DNA from: Caballeronia sordidicola
GTDB taxonomy: Bacteria; Pseudomonadota; Gammaproteobacteria; Burkholderiales; Burkholderiaceae
Direction: 5' to 3'
Assembly (NCBI RefSeq): GCF_001544455.2
Contig: NZ_FCOC02000025.1
Coordinates: 22,184-86,183, forward strand
Length of the DNA stretch: 64,000 bases
Part shown: one piece after another, positions 17,186-25,764 of the stretch
How the letters are laid out: each line of letters opens with the position of its first letter
Position numbering within the stretch: position 1 is the stretch's first letter
Position numbers and translations under genes: made by a program
The notes under the pieces: model-generated
Databases searched by the model: none
Told to the model about the DNA's origin: nothing
Seen by the model: only the letters and a program-made list of their open reading frames with translations

Positions 17186-17540
17186 ACATTTGGCGCCGAT
17201 GCTTTCCGCGCAAATTTCGATTCGACTGCCATCGTGCTGGCGCCAAGACTCGCCTGAACGAAGGTCTATACAGTGTTGTGAAAAGACTAAAAGGCTGACA
17301 TTTCCGCCACAAGCTGCGACCGGAAATGCTTACGTACAGTTTCCGGCCGATTTCGTCGTGCGACCATTTTGCTGCCCAGCAGTCCCGGATCGAGGCGCAT
17401 GTACCGATAAATGCCTACGAGATTCATGAAACTGCATAATCTTCTCTCCGCGCCCGCGCCGTGTGAGGATGCGACGCTTATTGAAAACCGATGTGCAGCG
17501 GCTTCGGTGTGGATGCTCCGCTCTTCGGACGCGCCATCAA
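17186..17540. other. Spacer between the two GT-C-like paralogues
   Basis: These 355 bases hold no supported gene. An inverted repeat (arms CATTTCCG at 17299-17306 and CGGAAATG at 17321-17328, 14-base loop) is present but lacks a T run. In-frame sequence runs open from 17463 into the downstream gene but does not resemble its paralogue. Confidence 0.5.
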
Positions 17541-19184
17541 ATGCGTAGACTCTCCGTTGTCCTGCCGCTTGTCGGATACCTTGCCGCTTCGCTCGCGCTT
17601 TTCAGTCATGGCATTAGCACTGGAAGCGTCTTCCAACCTGGAACGGATCCCATCGCGTACATTTGGTTTCTGAAGTGGTGGCCCTACGCGATATCGCATG
17701 GGGTCGATCCATTCCTGACTCACTTGTTGTGGAGTCCGACGGGTTTCAGCGTGCTGTGGGCAAACTCGATCCCCACGCTCGCGATCCTCATGTGGCCAGT
17801 GACCGCTTTGAAGGGCGCCGAGACCAGTTGGAGCGTTCTCTGCCTCGCCGCTCCCGCACTCAACGCGTACAGCGCCTTCCTGCTGTTGCGATACCTAGTC
17901 AAGAACGGGCGGCCCGCGGCTATCGGTGGTTTCATCTTTGGGTTCTCGCCTTACATCAGCAGCCATGTACTCGGGCACATCAGCCTGACGGTTGTTGCGC
18001 TGGTTCCACTGATCGCTCTCATGGCGGTTCGCCGCGCGAACCGCGAGATTAGCAAACGGTCGTTCGTCACTACGCTGTCGCTAATTGTGCTTCTGCAATT
18101 CGGAATCTCGATGGAAGTCCTCGCAACGTCAGCGCTTTTCGGCTCTGTCGCTTACGTCGCGTTCTACCTGTCCATGCGCACCAGCCTGGACATGAAAGGA
18201 CTGGCAATCGACACATTGATCTCTGCCGCCATATGTATCGTTCTGCTGTCTCCCGCGTTCTACAGCCTGTGGCTCGGCTCGAAACAGCTTCCAAAGATCA
18301 TCAATAGCCCGATCGTTTTTTCAAACGACGTGCTCGGCTTTCTTGTACCAATGCAAACAGTCTGGCTAGGCGGAGACGCACTCGCCAGCTTCACGCGTCG
18401 CTTTAGCGCAACCGCGTCCGAACAGAATGCATATCTCGGCGTCCCCCTGATCGTCGTCGCCATCATCGCGTTCCGCAGTGCCAGACAAGAAGCATGGGGA
18501 CGGCCGCTCGGTTGGACAACACTGATCGCAGCCCTCATGTCACTCGGTCCGATCGTCTGGATCGCCGGGCATCATTTCAAGATGCCATTGCCCGGTATCA
18601 TCGCAATGTTCCTACCCCTTCTAAAGCACGCGTTACCCAGCCGATTTGCGCTCTATACATCGCTCGGCATCGCCGTATTCGTAAGCGCCTGGCTCGCTCG
18701 ATCACCCTCCCGTGTAAAGTATGCATTCGCTCTGCTCGCTGCCATTTTCATCCTCCCCAACCCCGGTGCCTTCTCGTTCGTCTCATACAGCACGCCCACG
18801 GTTTTTTCCGATCCCGCCAGTGTCGACCGCCTGAACCAGAGAGGAACAGTCGTCGTCCTTCCATACGGACGCGCTGGCAACTCGATTTTGTGGCAGCTAC
18901 GTGCGGACTTCCGCTTCAAAATGGCAGGCGGTTATGTCGGCTTCACGCCGAAGGCGTTTGAGGCCTGGCCTGCCATCGATTATTTTTCCGCAGCGACACT
19001 GCCTGTCCCACAGCCCGATTTCAAAACAAATGTGCTCGCGTTTTGTATAGACCACGGCGTGGGATCTATCGTGGTGGAAAGCGGTACGCCCGCGGTCCTG
19101 ACCGAGCAATTGCACGCGCTGCACTGGCCAACTCGTAAAGTGGGCGACGCGGAAGTGATCGAAGTACCGTCCTCGCCGCAATAG
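17541..19184 (+). CDS. GT-C-like multi-spanning membrane protein, copy 2
   Basis: This tandem paralogue of the gene at 15542 has exactly the same length, 547 residues, and matches it throughout. Shared stretches include ALNAY, LGHISL, QFGIS, NSIPxLA, FKMAGGYVGF and VVLPYG. The start ATG 17541 (MRRLSVVLPL) is chosen because it aligns with the paralogue; the upstream in-frame ATG at 17463 would add 26 arginine-rich residues. The first loop again carries TDPIAYIWFLKWWPYA. It ends 155 bases before the end of the convergent gtrB gene. Two diverged copies kept intact suggest different acceptors or linkages rather than redundancy. The function is inferred. Confidence 0.8.
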   Translation: MRRLSVVLPLVGYLAASLALFSHGISTGSVFQPGTDPIAYIWFLKWWPYAISHGVDPFLTHLLWSPTGFSVLWANSIPTLAILMWPVTALKGAETSWSVLCLAAPALNAYSAFLLLRYLVKNGRPAAIGGFIFGFSPYISSHVLGHISLTVVALVPLIALMAVRRANREISKRSFVTTLSLIVLLQFGISMEVLATSALFGSVAYVAFYLSMRTSLDMKGLAIDTLISAAICIVLLSPAFYSLWLGSKQLPKIINSPIVFSNDVLGFLVPMQTVWLGGDALASFTRRFSATASEQNAYLGVPLIVVAIIAFRSARQEAWGRPLGWTTLIAALMSLGPIVWIAGHHFKMPLPGIIAMFLPLLKHALPSRFALYTSLGIAVFVSAWLARSPSRVKYAFALLAAIFILPNPGAFSFVSYSTPTVFSDPASVDRLNQRGTVVVLPYGRAGNSILWQLRADFRFKMAGGYVGFTPKAFEAWPAIDYFSAATLPVPQPDFKTNVLAFCIDHGVGSIVVESGTPAVLTEQLHALHWPTRKVGDAEVIEVPSSPQ

Positions 19185-19238
19185 AAGTCGTCGAGCTCGC
19201 CCGGAAAAATAAATTACGTGAGTGTTCTTCGGACCTCT

Positions 19239-19268
19239 AAAAAAACAAGCCGCCCGGAGGCAGCTTGT
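19239..19268 (-). terminator. Rho-independent terminator of the ddh-tkt-gtr operon
   Basis: On the minus strand, stem arms ACAAGC and GCTTGT, extended by GCC/GGC pairs around a TCCG loop, are followed by seven T residues. It lies about 70 bases downstream of the gtrB stop and would end the long minus-strand operon. Confidence 0.85.
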
Positions 19269-19339
19269 CGTATCGCAGATAATTCAGTATCAGTGAAGGG
19301 GTGCCACTGGCCTGCGCAAACCTATCGACCAAAGCGCTG

Positions 19340-20281
19340 TTACTCCGGCACGTCGAAATTAATCCGCTCTGACTCAATAACCAGTGGCATATTGCGAATC
19401 TTCGTGTGAATGGAGCCAATGTATTCTCCAAGTAACCCAATGAACAACATTTGGATCGCGCCGAAGAAAAACATCCCAATGAGAATGGGTGCAACGCCAA
19501 GTTGAAAAGAATTCCAGAAGATCAGCTTCGCTATCAGGAAACCGAGCGCGGCGAGCATGCTGATGATAGCGAGCAGGAAACCGCCCATAGCCATGAGACG
19601 GAGTGGAACCTTGGAATGGTTCGTGATCCCAAGCATGGCTATATCGTAAAGCGTGTAGAAATTGTTCTTCGTCACACCTCGCTGCCGCCTCGGCTGCTTG
19701 AACGGAACCGTTGCAATCGGAAAACCGATCTCGCACAGCAGTCCGCGGAAGTACGGGTAGGGATCCTGCAGTTTTCGAAGAATCTCGATAACAACTTTAT
19801 CGAACAGACCCGCGCCGGTCGCATTATTCACCAGCGAAACTTCCGAAATCCGCGAGATCATGCGGTAGTACGTTTTCCTGATAAAAAACATTACCGTCGA
19901 CTCTTCGCTCTCCGGCTTGACCGCGAGCACGGTTTTGAAACCCTCTTCCCATTTCCTGACGAAGTCTACTATCATCTCGGGGGGGTCCTGCAAGTCGGAA
20001 GCAATGAGGATACAAGCGTCGCCATGCGATTGCAGCAACGCATGGTAAGGCGACGTTATATGACCAAAATTTCGGGCATTAATAATGATTTTCAGCCGCT
20101 TGTCCTGTGCTGCCAAAACTTTAAGCTTAGCAACCGTGCTGTCTGTAGAACAATTGTCGATACAAATGTGCTCGTACTCGTACGGCAAATTCTCCATCAC
20201 CTTGGCAATACGCCGATAGAGTTCCTCCACGTTGCCTTCCTCGTTGTAACAGGGAGTGACAATGCTTATCAGCTTAGCCAT
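19340..20281 (-). CDS. gtrB: Polyprenyl-phosphate glycosyltransferase (GtrB/DPM-like)
   Basis: This 313-residue GT2 enzyme has a cytoplasmic catalytic domain (ISIVTPCYNEEGNVEELY, IDNCSTDST, IASDLQDPPEM) followed by two C-terminal membrane segments at about residues 232-260 and 268-295. This is the GtrB / dolichol-phosphate-mannose synthase layout. Family members move a sugar from a nucleotide donor to undecaprenyl phosphate. Its start overlaps the end of gtrA, and both are the last genes of the CDP-dideoxysugar operon. The donor might therefore be the CDP-sugar made by that operon rather than the usual UDP-glucose, but this is inference. Confidence 0.88.
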   Translation of the reverse strand: MAKLISIVTPCYNEEGNVEELYRRIAKVMENLPYEYEHICIDNCSTDSTVAKLKVLAAQDKRLKIIINARNFGHITSPYHALLQSHGDACILIASDLQDPPEMIVDFVRKWEEGFKTVLAVKPESEESTVMFFIRKTYYRMISRISEVSLVNNATGAGLFDKVVIEILRKLQDPYPYFRGLLCEIGFPIATVPFKQPRRQRGVTKNNFYTLYDIAMLGITNHSKVPLRLMAMGGFLLAIISMLAALGFLIAKLIFWNSFQLGVAPILIGMFFFGAIQMLFIGLLGEYIGSIHTKIRNMPLVIESERINFDVPE

Positions 20282-20672
20282 AGTTAAATACGAACCTTTT
20301 GTTCAGGAAAAATGCCAATACAGCCATAGGAAGAATCATGACCGCTCCACCCACATAGGGTGGCCACCCGATCTGCGCCATCATTTTGATGCCAAGGGCA
20401 TTGGCCGCGTAGACCACGGCATACGAGGCGACAAAACGGAAGATCAGCCGGTTGTCATGTGAACCAAAAACCAACGCACCTGTACTTTTGAAATTGAATG
20501 CGACACCCAGTATTGTCGCCAGAAGAAGCGCCAGCGCGTAGTGAAGTCCAAAATAGAGGAGCGCCGCAAAACATGCGTATCCAAATGCGGAGTTCAAGAC
20601 TCCAACCATCAGAAATCGCACAAACTGATGCCGGAGTAAGTCACGAAACGCCAACCTCTCGACTTTGATCAC
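20274..20672 (-). CDS. gtrA: GtrA-family membrane protein (putative lipid-linked sugar flippase)
   Basis: This 132-residue protein has four predicted membrane segments and the family N-terminal pattern LLRHQFVRFLMVGVLNSAFGY. GtrA proteins are thought to move undecaprenyl-phosphate-linked sugars across the inner membrane. It overlaps both neighbours (the SDR gene upstream and gtrB downstream), which indicates translational coupling. No phage genes are nearby, so this is not an obvious serotype-converting prophage cassette. A partner GtrC is expected, and the two GT-C-like proteins at 15542-19184 are the best candidates. Confidence 0.88.
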   Translation of the reverse strand: MIKVERLAFRDLLRHQFVRFLMVGVLNSAFGYACFAALLYFGLHYALALLLATILGVAFNFKSTGALVFGSHDNRLIFRFVASYAVVYAANALGIKMMAQIGWPPYVGGAVMILPMAVLAFFLNKRFVFNYG

Positions 20673-21604
20673 CGGCCGTTACCCGTGGAAAATACCAGGG
20701 CCAACTCATCGAGCACATTGTCGAGCGAATTTTTGGTGGGCGTATATCCAAATGCTTCAGCCTTGCGATTCGTCGAATAGTAATGCATCTTCGCGCCAGT
20801 AGCATTGATTACCGCAGGATCCGTCGTTACCCTATACTTCAGTCCGAAGCGCTGCTGCAATTCCGAAAGTAACGTCAACTTTTCGACCGGCGCCTTCGTG
20901 TAGCAATCCACTACATCGTTCGCCGGCTGCGCGTTTAAAATCCGCTGCACGAGCTGATAGAAATCGTCCGGTCCCAGATAATCGCGTGTGATGTTCTCCG
21001 CGGATGTCGCGAGAGTTTTGCCGGATTGAATGGCGCGAACCGTATCGGTGATAAAAAAACGCGCCGTCATGTCTTGCGTGCGACTGAAGTAATTGAACAC
21101 GCGTATATCGACAATCGGCAGCTCCGGCAGTGATCGATGACGACACTCTGCGTGAAGCTTTGCGATCGAGTACCAGTCCTCCGGGCGAAGCTGGTTGATC
21201 GCAACCAGCGAGCGCGTCGACGCATCAACGGGCTGATCGAAGCGAGAGCAGTAAGCAGCGCCGCTACTGAAGAAAATGTAGCGGCACTCGGGATGCGCAC
21301 GGACGTAGGTCAGTGCGAGTTCGTCGAACTTGAGCGTGATATCGAAAATCGACGCGCCCATCGCTGCCGCCTGCGCGGGATCACCTACGCCGACAAAATT
21401 GATCACTGCGTTGAATCGATCGTGCTGGTCGAACCGGTCAAAGTCGGCGACCTGATACCGGCCCGGCGCGCCGATGCTCTCGAGCCACTGTGTGACGGCT
21501 CCCGGGCGTCTGGCGAATAGCACTAATTCATCGGCACCCGTCATGAATGACAAGGTGAGGTCTTTACCGAGCTGACTGGTTGCGCCAAGGATAGCAATGC
21601 GCAT
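20669..21604 (-). CDS. NAD(P)-dependent sugar epimerase/reductase (extended SDR)
   Basis: This 311-residue Rossmann protein has an N-terminal dinucleotide site ILGATSQLGKD, the strand IFFSSGAAY, and the SDR catalytic pair Tyr-x3-Lys in WYSIAKLHAE. Its C-terminal domain is substrate-specific. It follows the two transketolase genes with a 3-base gap and overlaps gtrA. Because the operon makes a CDP-4-keto-3,6-dideoxysugar and probably extends it with a ketol unit, the most economical role is reduction of the keto group left on the branched sugar. Epimerisation or ordinary 4-keto reduction (abequose/paratose-synthase style) are alternatives that the sequence cannot exclude. Confidence 0.82.
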   Translation of the reverse strand: MRIAILGATSQLGKDLTLSFMTGADELVLFARRPGAVTQWLESIGAPGRYQVADFDRFDQHDRFNAVINFVGVGDPAQAAAMGASIFDITLKFDELALTYVRAHPECRYIFFSSGAAYCSRFDQPVDASTRSLVAINQLRPEDWYSIAKLHAECRHRSLPELPIVDIRVFNYFSRTQDMTARFFITDTVRAIQSGKTLATSAENITRDYLGPDDFYQLVQRILNAQPANDVVDCYTKAPVEKLTLLSELQQRFGLKYRVTTDPAVINATGAKMHYYSTNRKAEAFGYTPTKNSLDNVLDELALVFSTGNGR

Positions 21605-21607
21605 GAC

Positions 21608-22525
21608 TCAGTTCGCCGACAAATAGTCTTCGAGCCTCTTTTCGATCCCCGGTTGATCAAGCCCGTGCTCTTTCAACAAATACGCATATGATCCGCAATG
21701 CTGCGAGAACTGGTCGCGGACGCCAATGCGAAGCACACGCGTGGGCGCAAGCTCCGACGCAATTTCGGCAATGGCCGACCCGAGACCGCCCAGCACCGAA
21801 TGTTCTTCAAGCACGGCTATCACGCTGCTAAGGCGGCAGATGTCGACGACCTGGGATTTATCGATTGGCTTGATAACCGGCGCGCTCCAGACCGCGGCGC
21901 GTGGGTAGCGCTCCCGTGCGATATCGAGCGCGGTTCGCACCATCGACCCGGTCGCGATAAACGCAATATTCTGGGCCTCCCCGCGCTTCAACTCCAGCAG
22001 CCCATTGATGCCCTCGGGAAGGTTGTCAACATGCACGTCGCCACGGTCCGACTTGCCCATCCGGATATAGATGGGCGCCTTGGCGTTGTAGGCCCTTTCC
22101 ATGCAAGCGGTCAACTCAAACCGATCAGCGGGCGAATACACCGATAAGTCCGGAATCGAACGCGCACACGCGATATCTTCCGTGGACTGATGGCTCGTTC
22201 CAAGCTGGGCATAGACAAAGCCCGCTCCGTCACCGATCAGAATCACCGGTAGAAGGTCGTGCGCGATGTCAAGCTTGATCTGCTCCAATACGCGCACCGG
22301 CACGAACGCGCTGAGTCCGTAGACAATGGGGCGAAAACCCGCGCGTGCCAGCCCCGCAGCCATGCCGATCATGTTTTGCTCGGCGATGCCTGCGTTGATG
22401 TACTGTTTCGGACATGATTTGCGGAAGTTGTCGAAAAGCGCGTAACCGTGATCGCCTGTCAAAAGAAGGACTTTAGGGTCCGCGGTCGCAAGCCGGACGA
22501 GCGTGTCAGAAAATGCGTCCCTCAT
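21608..22525 (-). CDS. Transketolase-like protein, C-terminal (pyrimidine/C-terminal domain) subunit
   Basis: This 305-residue protein corresponds to the second half of transketolase. The ThDP-activating glutamate is in NAGIAEQNMIGMAAGLA, with a GTSHQSTEDIA loop and a C-terminal Transketolase_C domain ending in EEHSVLGGLGSAIAE. Its start overlaps the stop of the N-terminal subunit gene as ATGA, so the pair should be made in equal amounts and form one active site. Split transketolases in sugar clusters differ from the housekeeping single-chain enzyme of about 660 residues. Placement directly behind ddhABC points to nucleotide-sugar carbon-chain extension rather than the pentose phosphate pathway. 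Confidence 0.88.
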   Translation of the reverse strand: MRDAFSDTLVRLATADPKVLLLTGDHGYALFDNFRKSCPKQYINAGIAEQNMIGMAAGLARAGFRPIVYGLSAFVPVRVLEQIKLDIAHDLLPVILIGDGAGFVYAQLGTSHQSTEDIACARSIPDLSVYSPADRFELTACMERAYNAKAPIYIRMGKSDRGDVHVDNLPEGINGLLELKRGEAQNIAFIATGSMVRTALDIARERYPRAAVWSAPVIKPIDKSQVVDICRLSSVIAVLEEHSVLGGLGSAIAEIASELAPTRVLRIGVRDQFSQHCGSYAYLLKEHGLDQPGIEKRLEDYLSAN

Positions 22526-23346
22526 TGCACGCCTCCGGCGACGGCCGCCAAGGCCTTTTCATAAGTTTCCGAATTCAAACGCGTGTAATGCCAGATGTTA
22601 TCCCCTTCCATGAATGGCACGCCTTTACCTTTGACAGTCCGCGCGACAAGGGCCTTCGGCGCATTTGATGTGCTCGAACTGAGCTGGACAATCGCTTCGT
22701 CGATAGCCCGTTCGTCGTGTCCGTCAACTGTCATTGTCTCGAATCCGAAGCTCTCGAATTTCGCCTGGATCGAACCCAGTCCAAGAACCTCGTCGGTGCG
22801 TCCCATCGCCTGGAAGCCGTTCTCGTCGACGATGACCATAAAGTTCTTCAACTTGTTGTGTGCCGCAAACAGCGCACCTTCCCAGATGGGGCCTTCGTTG
22901 AGCTCGCCGTCGCCAACCAGGGCAAACGTGCGCTGGCCGGTGCCACTCAGCTTCGCGCCCATCGCAAGACCCACGCCGACGGAAAATCCGTGCCCGAGTG
23001 AACCCGACGTAACTTCAAGCCCTGGGATACGGGAATCGGATAGCCCCGTGAGATTGCTGCCATCCGAAAAGTAACCCGTGAAAGCTTCATCAGGAAGCCA
23101 TCCCAGCTCACGCATGCAGGCGTACTGCGCCATCACCCCGTGGCCCTTGCTTAGAACAAGGTAGTCCCGATCCGATGCATGCGGGTTGTTGCCCGGATAC
23201 CGCAGATAATTCCGATACAACACTGCAAGCAGTTCGATAATCGAAAACGCACAGCCGATATGAACGGTCGAACCGGCGTAAGCCATCTCTAGCACGGTTG
23301 TCCGCAGCATTTTGACGTCGAAGGCGGGATTTGGCGAACTCGTCAT
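22522..23346 (-). CDS. Transketolase-like protein, N-terminal (ThDP-diphosphate-binding) subunit
   Basis: This 274-residue protein corresponds to the first half of transketolase, with VLSKGHG, the loop VTSGSLGHGFSVGVG and the thiamine diphosphate/metal motif GDGELNEGPIWEG...N. A start at ATG 23346 with GAGTAG a few bases upstream is chosen; a GTG at 23352 would add two residues. The rfbH stop lies 9 bases upstream. Together with the following gene it should carry a two-carbon ketol group from a ketose or hydroxypyruvate to an aldehyde or ketone. In this operon the plausible acceptor is the C4 keto group of the CDP-3,6-dideoxyhexose, by analogy with ThDP enzymes such as YerE in yersiniose synthesis. 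Confidence 0.88.
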   Translation of the reverse strand: MTSSPNPAFDVKMLRTTVLEMAYAGSTVHIGCAFSIIELLAVLYRNYLRYPGNNPHASDRDYLVLSKGHGVMAQYACMRELGWLPDEAFTGYFSDGSNLTGLSDSRIPGLEVTSGSLGHGFSVGVGLAMGAKLSGTGQRTFALVGDGELNEGPIWEGALFAAHNKLKNFMVIVDENGFQAMGRTDEVLGLGSIQAKFESFGFETMTVDGHDERAIDEAIVQLSSSTSNAPKALVARTVKGKGVPFMEGDNIWHYTRLNSETYEKALAAVAGGVQ

Positions 23347-23355
23347 GGTCACTAC

Positions 23356-24678
23356 TCAGAAATTTACGCCCAGGAATGCTTCGATCTTACTCACCGAGAA
23401 TTCCATCATTGGCTCGGTCAGCGCCGGTTGTACACCAACCCAGAAGGTGTCGTTCATCACAATGTCGGTATTGGTTAGGTCACCGCTCACGCGATAATTG
23501 CGTCCCGTCATGTACGGTTGGCGCGTGAGATTACCTGCGAACAGCAGACGGGTTCCGACCCGGTTCTGATCCAGGTATTGCAGCAAATCGACGCGACTGA
23601 CTGGGCAGCCTTCGCGCAAGGTAATTGGGAAACCAAACCACGACGGATCGCTGTTTGGCGTGGCTTCCGGCAGAATCAGGAATTCTTCGCAGCTAGCCAG
23701 ACGCTCCTTGAGAAATGCAAAATGTTCCTTGCGCTGCGCAATAAAACGCGACGCCTTTTCAAGTTGAGCGAGGCCGCATGCGGCTTGCATGTCGGTAATT
23801 TTAAGGTTGTAGCCGAGATGACTATATGTGTATTTATGGTCATAGCCTTCCGGCAAGGAACCGAATTGCTGACTGAAACGACGCCCGCAAGTATTGTCCT
23901 TGCCCGGTGCACAATAGCAGTCGCGGCCCCAATCGCGGAAGCTTTCAGCAATGCGCTTCAGGTCGGGATTATTCGTAAAGACCGCGCCGCCTTCACCCAT
24001 TGTGATGTGATGCGCCGGGTAGAAGCTTAATGTTCCAATATCGCCGAAGGTCCCCACCAGTTGACCGTTGTAAGTCGAGCCAAGCGCGTCACAGCAGTCT
24101 TCCACCAGCCAGAGATTGTACTTCTTGCACAACGCAGTGATAACTTCCAGGTTGTACGGATTCCCTAGCGTGTGCGCCAGCATGATCGCTTTCGTCTTAG
24201 GGCTGATCGCGGCTTCAATCTTGCTCGCGTCGATGTTGTAAGTTCCAATTTGGACATCTACAAATACCGGCACGGCACCAAACTGAAGGATCGGGTTGAC
24301 CGTGGTGGGAAAGCCTGCTGCAACGCCAATCACTTCATCGCCCGGCTTAATTGCGCGCTCGCCCAACGCAGGAGAAGTGAGCGTTGTAAACGCCACCAAA
24401 TTAGCCGACGAGCCGGAATTTACGGTAATGAGATATCGCACGCCGAGAAACGCAGCGAGCTTCGCTTCGAATTCGTCGTTGAATCGACCAGTGGTCAGCC
24501 AGCCGTCAAGCGACGCCTCGACCATGAGCTTAAGCTCCGAGGCATCAAGCACTTTTCCGGACGGCGGGACCACAGATGCCCCCGGCAGAAAGGGTTGGGA
24601 TGCGAGCGCGATGGCCGCATATTCTTCAACCAGCTTGGCGATCTGCGCGCGAATGGCGTTTGTATTGGCGTTTTGCAT
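23356..24678 (-). CDS. rfbH: CDP-6-deoxy-D-xylo-4-hexulose-3-dehydrase (E1)
   Basis: This 440-residue PMP/[2Fe-2S] enzyme starts C3-deoxygenation of CDP-4-keto-6-deoxyglucose. In place of the usual PLP-binding lysine it has histidine in FYPAHHITMGEGG (near residue 220), the hallmark of E1/ColD-type dehydrases. The iron-sulfur cysteines are visible as CYC...TCGRRF. It is also called ddhC or ascC. Activity in ascarylose and paratose pathways needs an NADH-dependent iron-sulfur flavoprotein (E3, DdhD/AscD). No such gene is in this window, so a reductase encoded elsewhere must serve. It lies 12 bases downstream of rfbG. Confidence 0.95.
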   Translation of the reverse strand: MQNANTNAIRAQIAKLVEEYAAIALASQPFLPGASVVPPSGKVLDASELKLMVEASLDGWLTTGRFNDEFEAKLAAFLGVRYLITVNSGSSANLVAFTTLTSPALGERAIKPGDEVIGVAAGFPTTVNPILQFGAVPVFVDVQIGTYNIDASKIEAAISPKTKAIMLAHTLGNPYNLEVITALCKKYNLWLVEDCCDALGSTYNGQLVGTFGDIGTLSFYPAHHITMGEGGAVFTNNPDLKRIAESFRDWGRDCYCAPGKDNTCGRRFSQQFGSLPEGYDHKYTYSHLGYNLKITDMQAACGLAQLEKASRFIAQRKEHFAFLKERLASCEEFLILPEATPNSDPSWFGFPITLREGCPVSRVDLLQYLDQNRVGTRLLFAGNLTRQPYMTGRNYRVSGDLTNTDIVMNDTFWVGVQPALTEPMMEFSVSKIEAFLGVNF

Positions 24679-24690
24679 GGTAAGGGGGAG

Positions 24691-25764
24691 TTATTCGTCG
24701 CAATTTTGATAGGCGTGAATCTGATCCAGCGTTAGCGTGCGGATGTCGGTACCGCGCTGGCGCTGCTTGGACCAGTCGACGACGAGCTTCAAGGCTTCGG
24801 TCAGCCGCAAAGAAGGGCGCCATCCAAGGCGGGTACGAACCTTGGAGATATCAAGTTTTAGATAAGTTGCTTCATGCGGATGATCGCCTGCGTCGACTTG
24901 CCACTTTGCATCAGCGCCCCACATTTGACCCATTTGTTCTGCGATCCAGCCGACCGGCTTTGCATCATCGTCGATAGGCCCGAAGTTCCAACCCTCCCCG
25001 TAATCCGGACCGTTGGCATAAAGCCGTTCGGCGAGGGTTAGATAACCGTGTAACGGCTCGAGAACATGTTGCCACGGTCGGATGGAGTGAGGATTGCGGA
25101 TGCTGACTACACGACCCGCCTCGAACGCACCTAGGATGTCCGGAATCAGGCGATCCTGAGACCAGTCTCCGCCACCGATCACGTTGCCCGCCCGGACAGT
25201 TGCAAGGGCAACACCATGTTGTGAGTAGGCCGCCGGATTGAAAAACGAAGAACGATACGCCGACGTTACCAGCTCCGCGCATCCTTTACTGTTGCTATAC
25301 GGATCGTAGCCTCCCATTGGCTCGTTTTCCCGATAACCCCACGCCCACTCACGATTCTCATAGCATTTGTCAGTGGTAATGTTGACAACAGCTTTCACAC
25401 CCGGAGCAGCGCGGACCGCTTCCAACAGATGCACCGTGCCCATGACATTGGTCGCATAGGTTTCCACGGGGTTTTGATATGAGTAACGCACCAGCGGCTG
25501 TGCGGCCATGTGTATGACGACTTCCGGCTGCGCATCAAGAATGGCTCGCTGGATTGCAGCCAGGTCACGGATGTCACCGGTTATTGATTTCATGCCGTCG
25601 GCTACCCTGGCTTCTTCGAAAAGGCTAGGGTGTGTCGGCGCCGGCAGCGCAAAACCCGTCAATTCGGCATTAAGACTTTGCAGCCAGAGAGACATCCAAC
25701 TACCTTTAAAACCCGTATGGCCCGTTAGAAAAACGCGCTTGCCTGCCCAGAACTTTGGATTCAT
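24691..25764 (-). CDS. rfbG: CDP-glucose 4,6-dehydratase
   Basis: This 357-residue extended SDR converts CDP-glucose to CDP-4-keto-6-deoxyglucose (also called ddhB). It has the NAD site VFLTGHTGFKGSW, IHMAAQPLVRYSY, ITTDKCYEN and the active-site segment YDPYSNSKGCAE with Tyr-x3-Lys. The ATG at 25764 overlaps the rfbF stop as ATGA, which is preferred over an upstream in-frame start at 25779. It is the second step of the CDP-3,6-dideoxyhexose branch encoded by this operon. Confidence 0.95.
   Translation of the reverse strand: MNPKFWAGKRVFLTGHTGFKGSWMSLWLQSLNAELTGFALPAPTHPSLFEEARVADGMKSITGDIRDLAAIQRAILDAQPEVVIHMAAQPLVRYSYQNPVETYATNVMGTVHLLEAVRAAPGVKAVVNITTDKCYENREWAWGYRENEPMGGYDPYSNSKGCAELVTSAYRSSFFNPAAYSQHGVALATVRAGNVIGGGDWSQDRLIPDILGAFEAGRVVSIRNPHSIRPWQHVLEPLHGYLTLAERLYANGPDYGEGWNFGPIDDDAKPVGWIAEQMGQMWGADAKWQVDAGDHPHEATYLKLDISKVRTRLGWRPSLRLTEALKLVVDWSKQRQRGTDIRTLTLDQIHAYQNCDE

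Noticed and set aside
19340..20672. gtrAB as part of a serotype-converting prophage
   Set aside because: No integrase, attachment repeat or phage structural genes nearby; the genes overlap the chromosomal sugar operon in sequence and direction.
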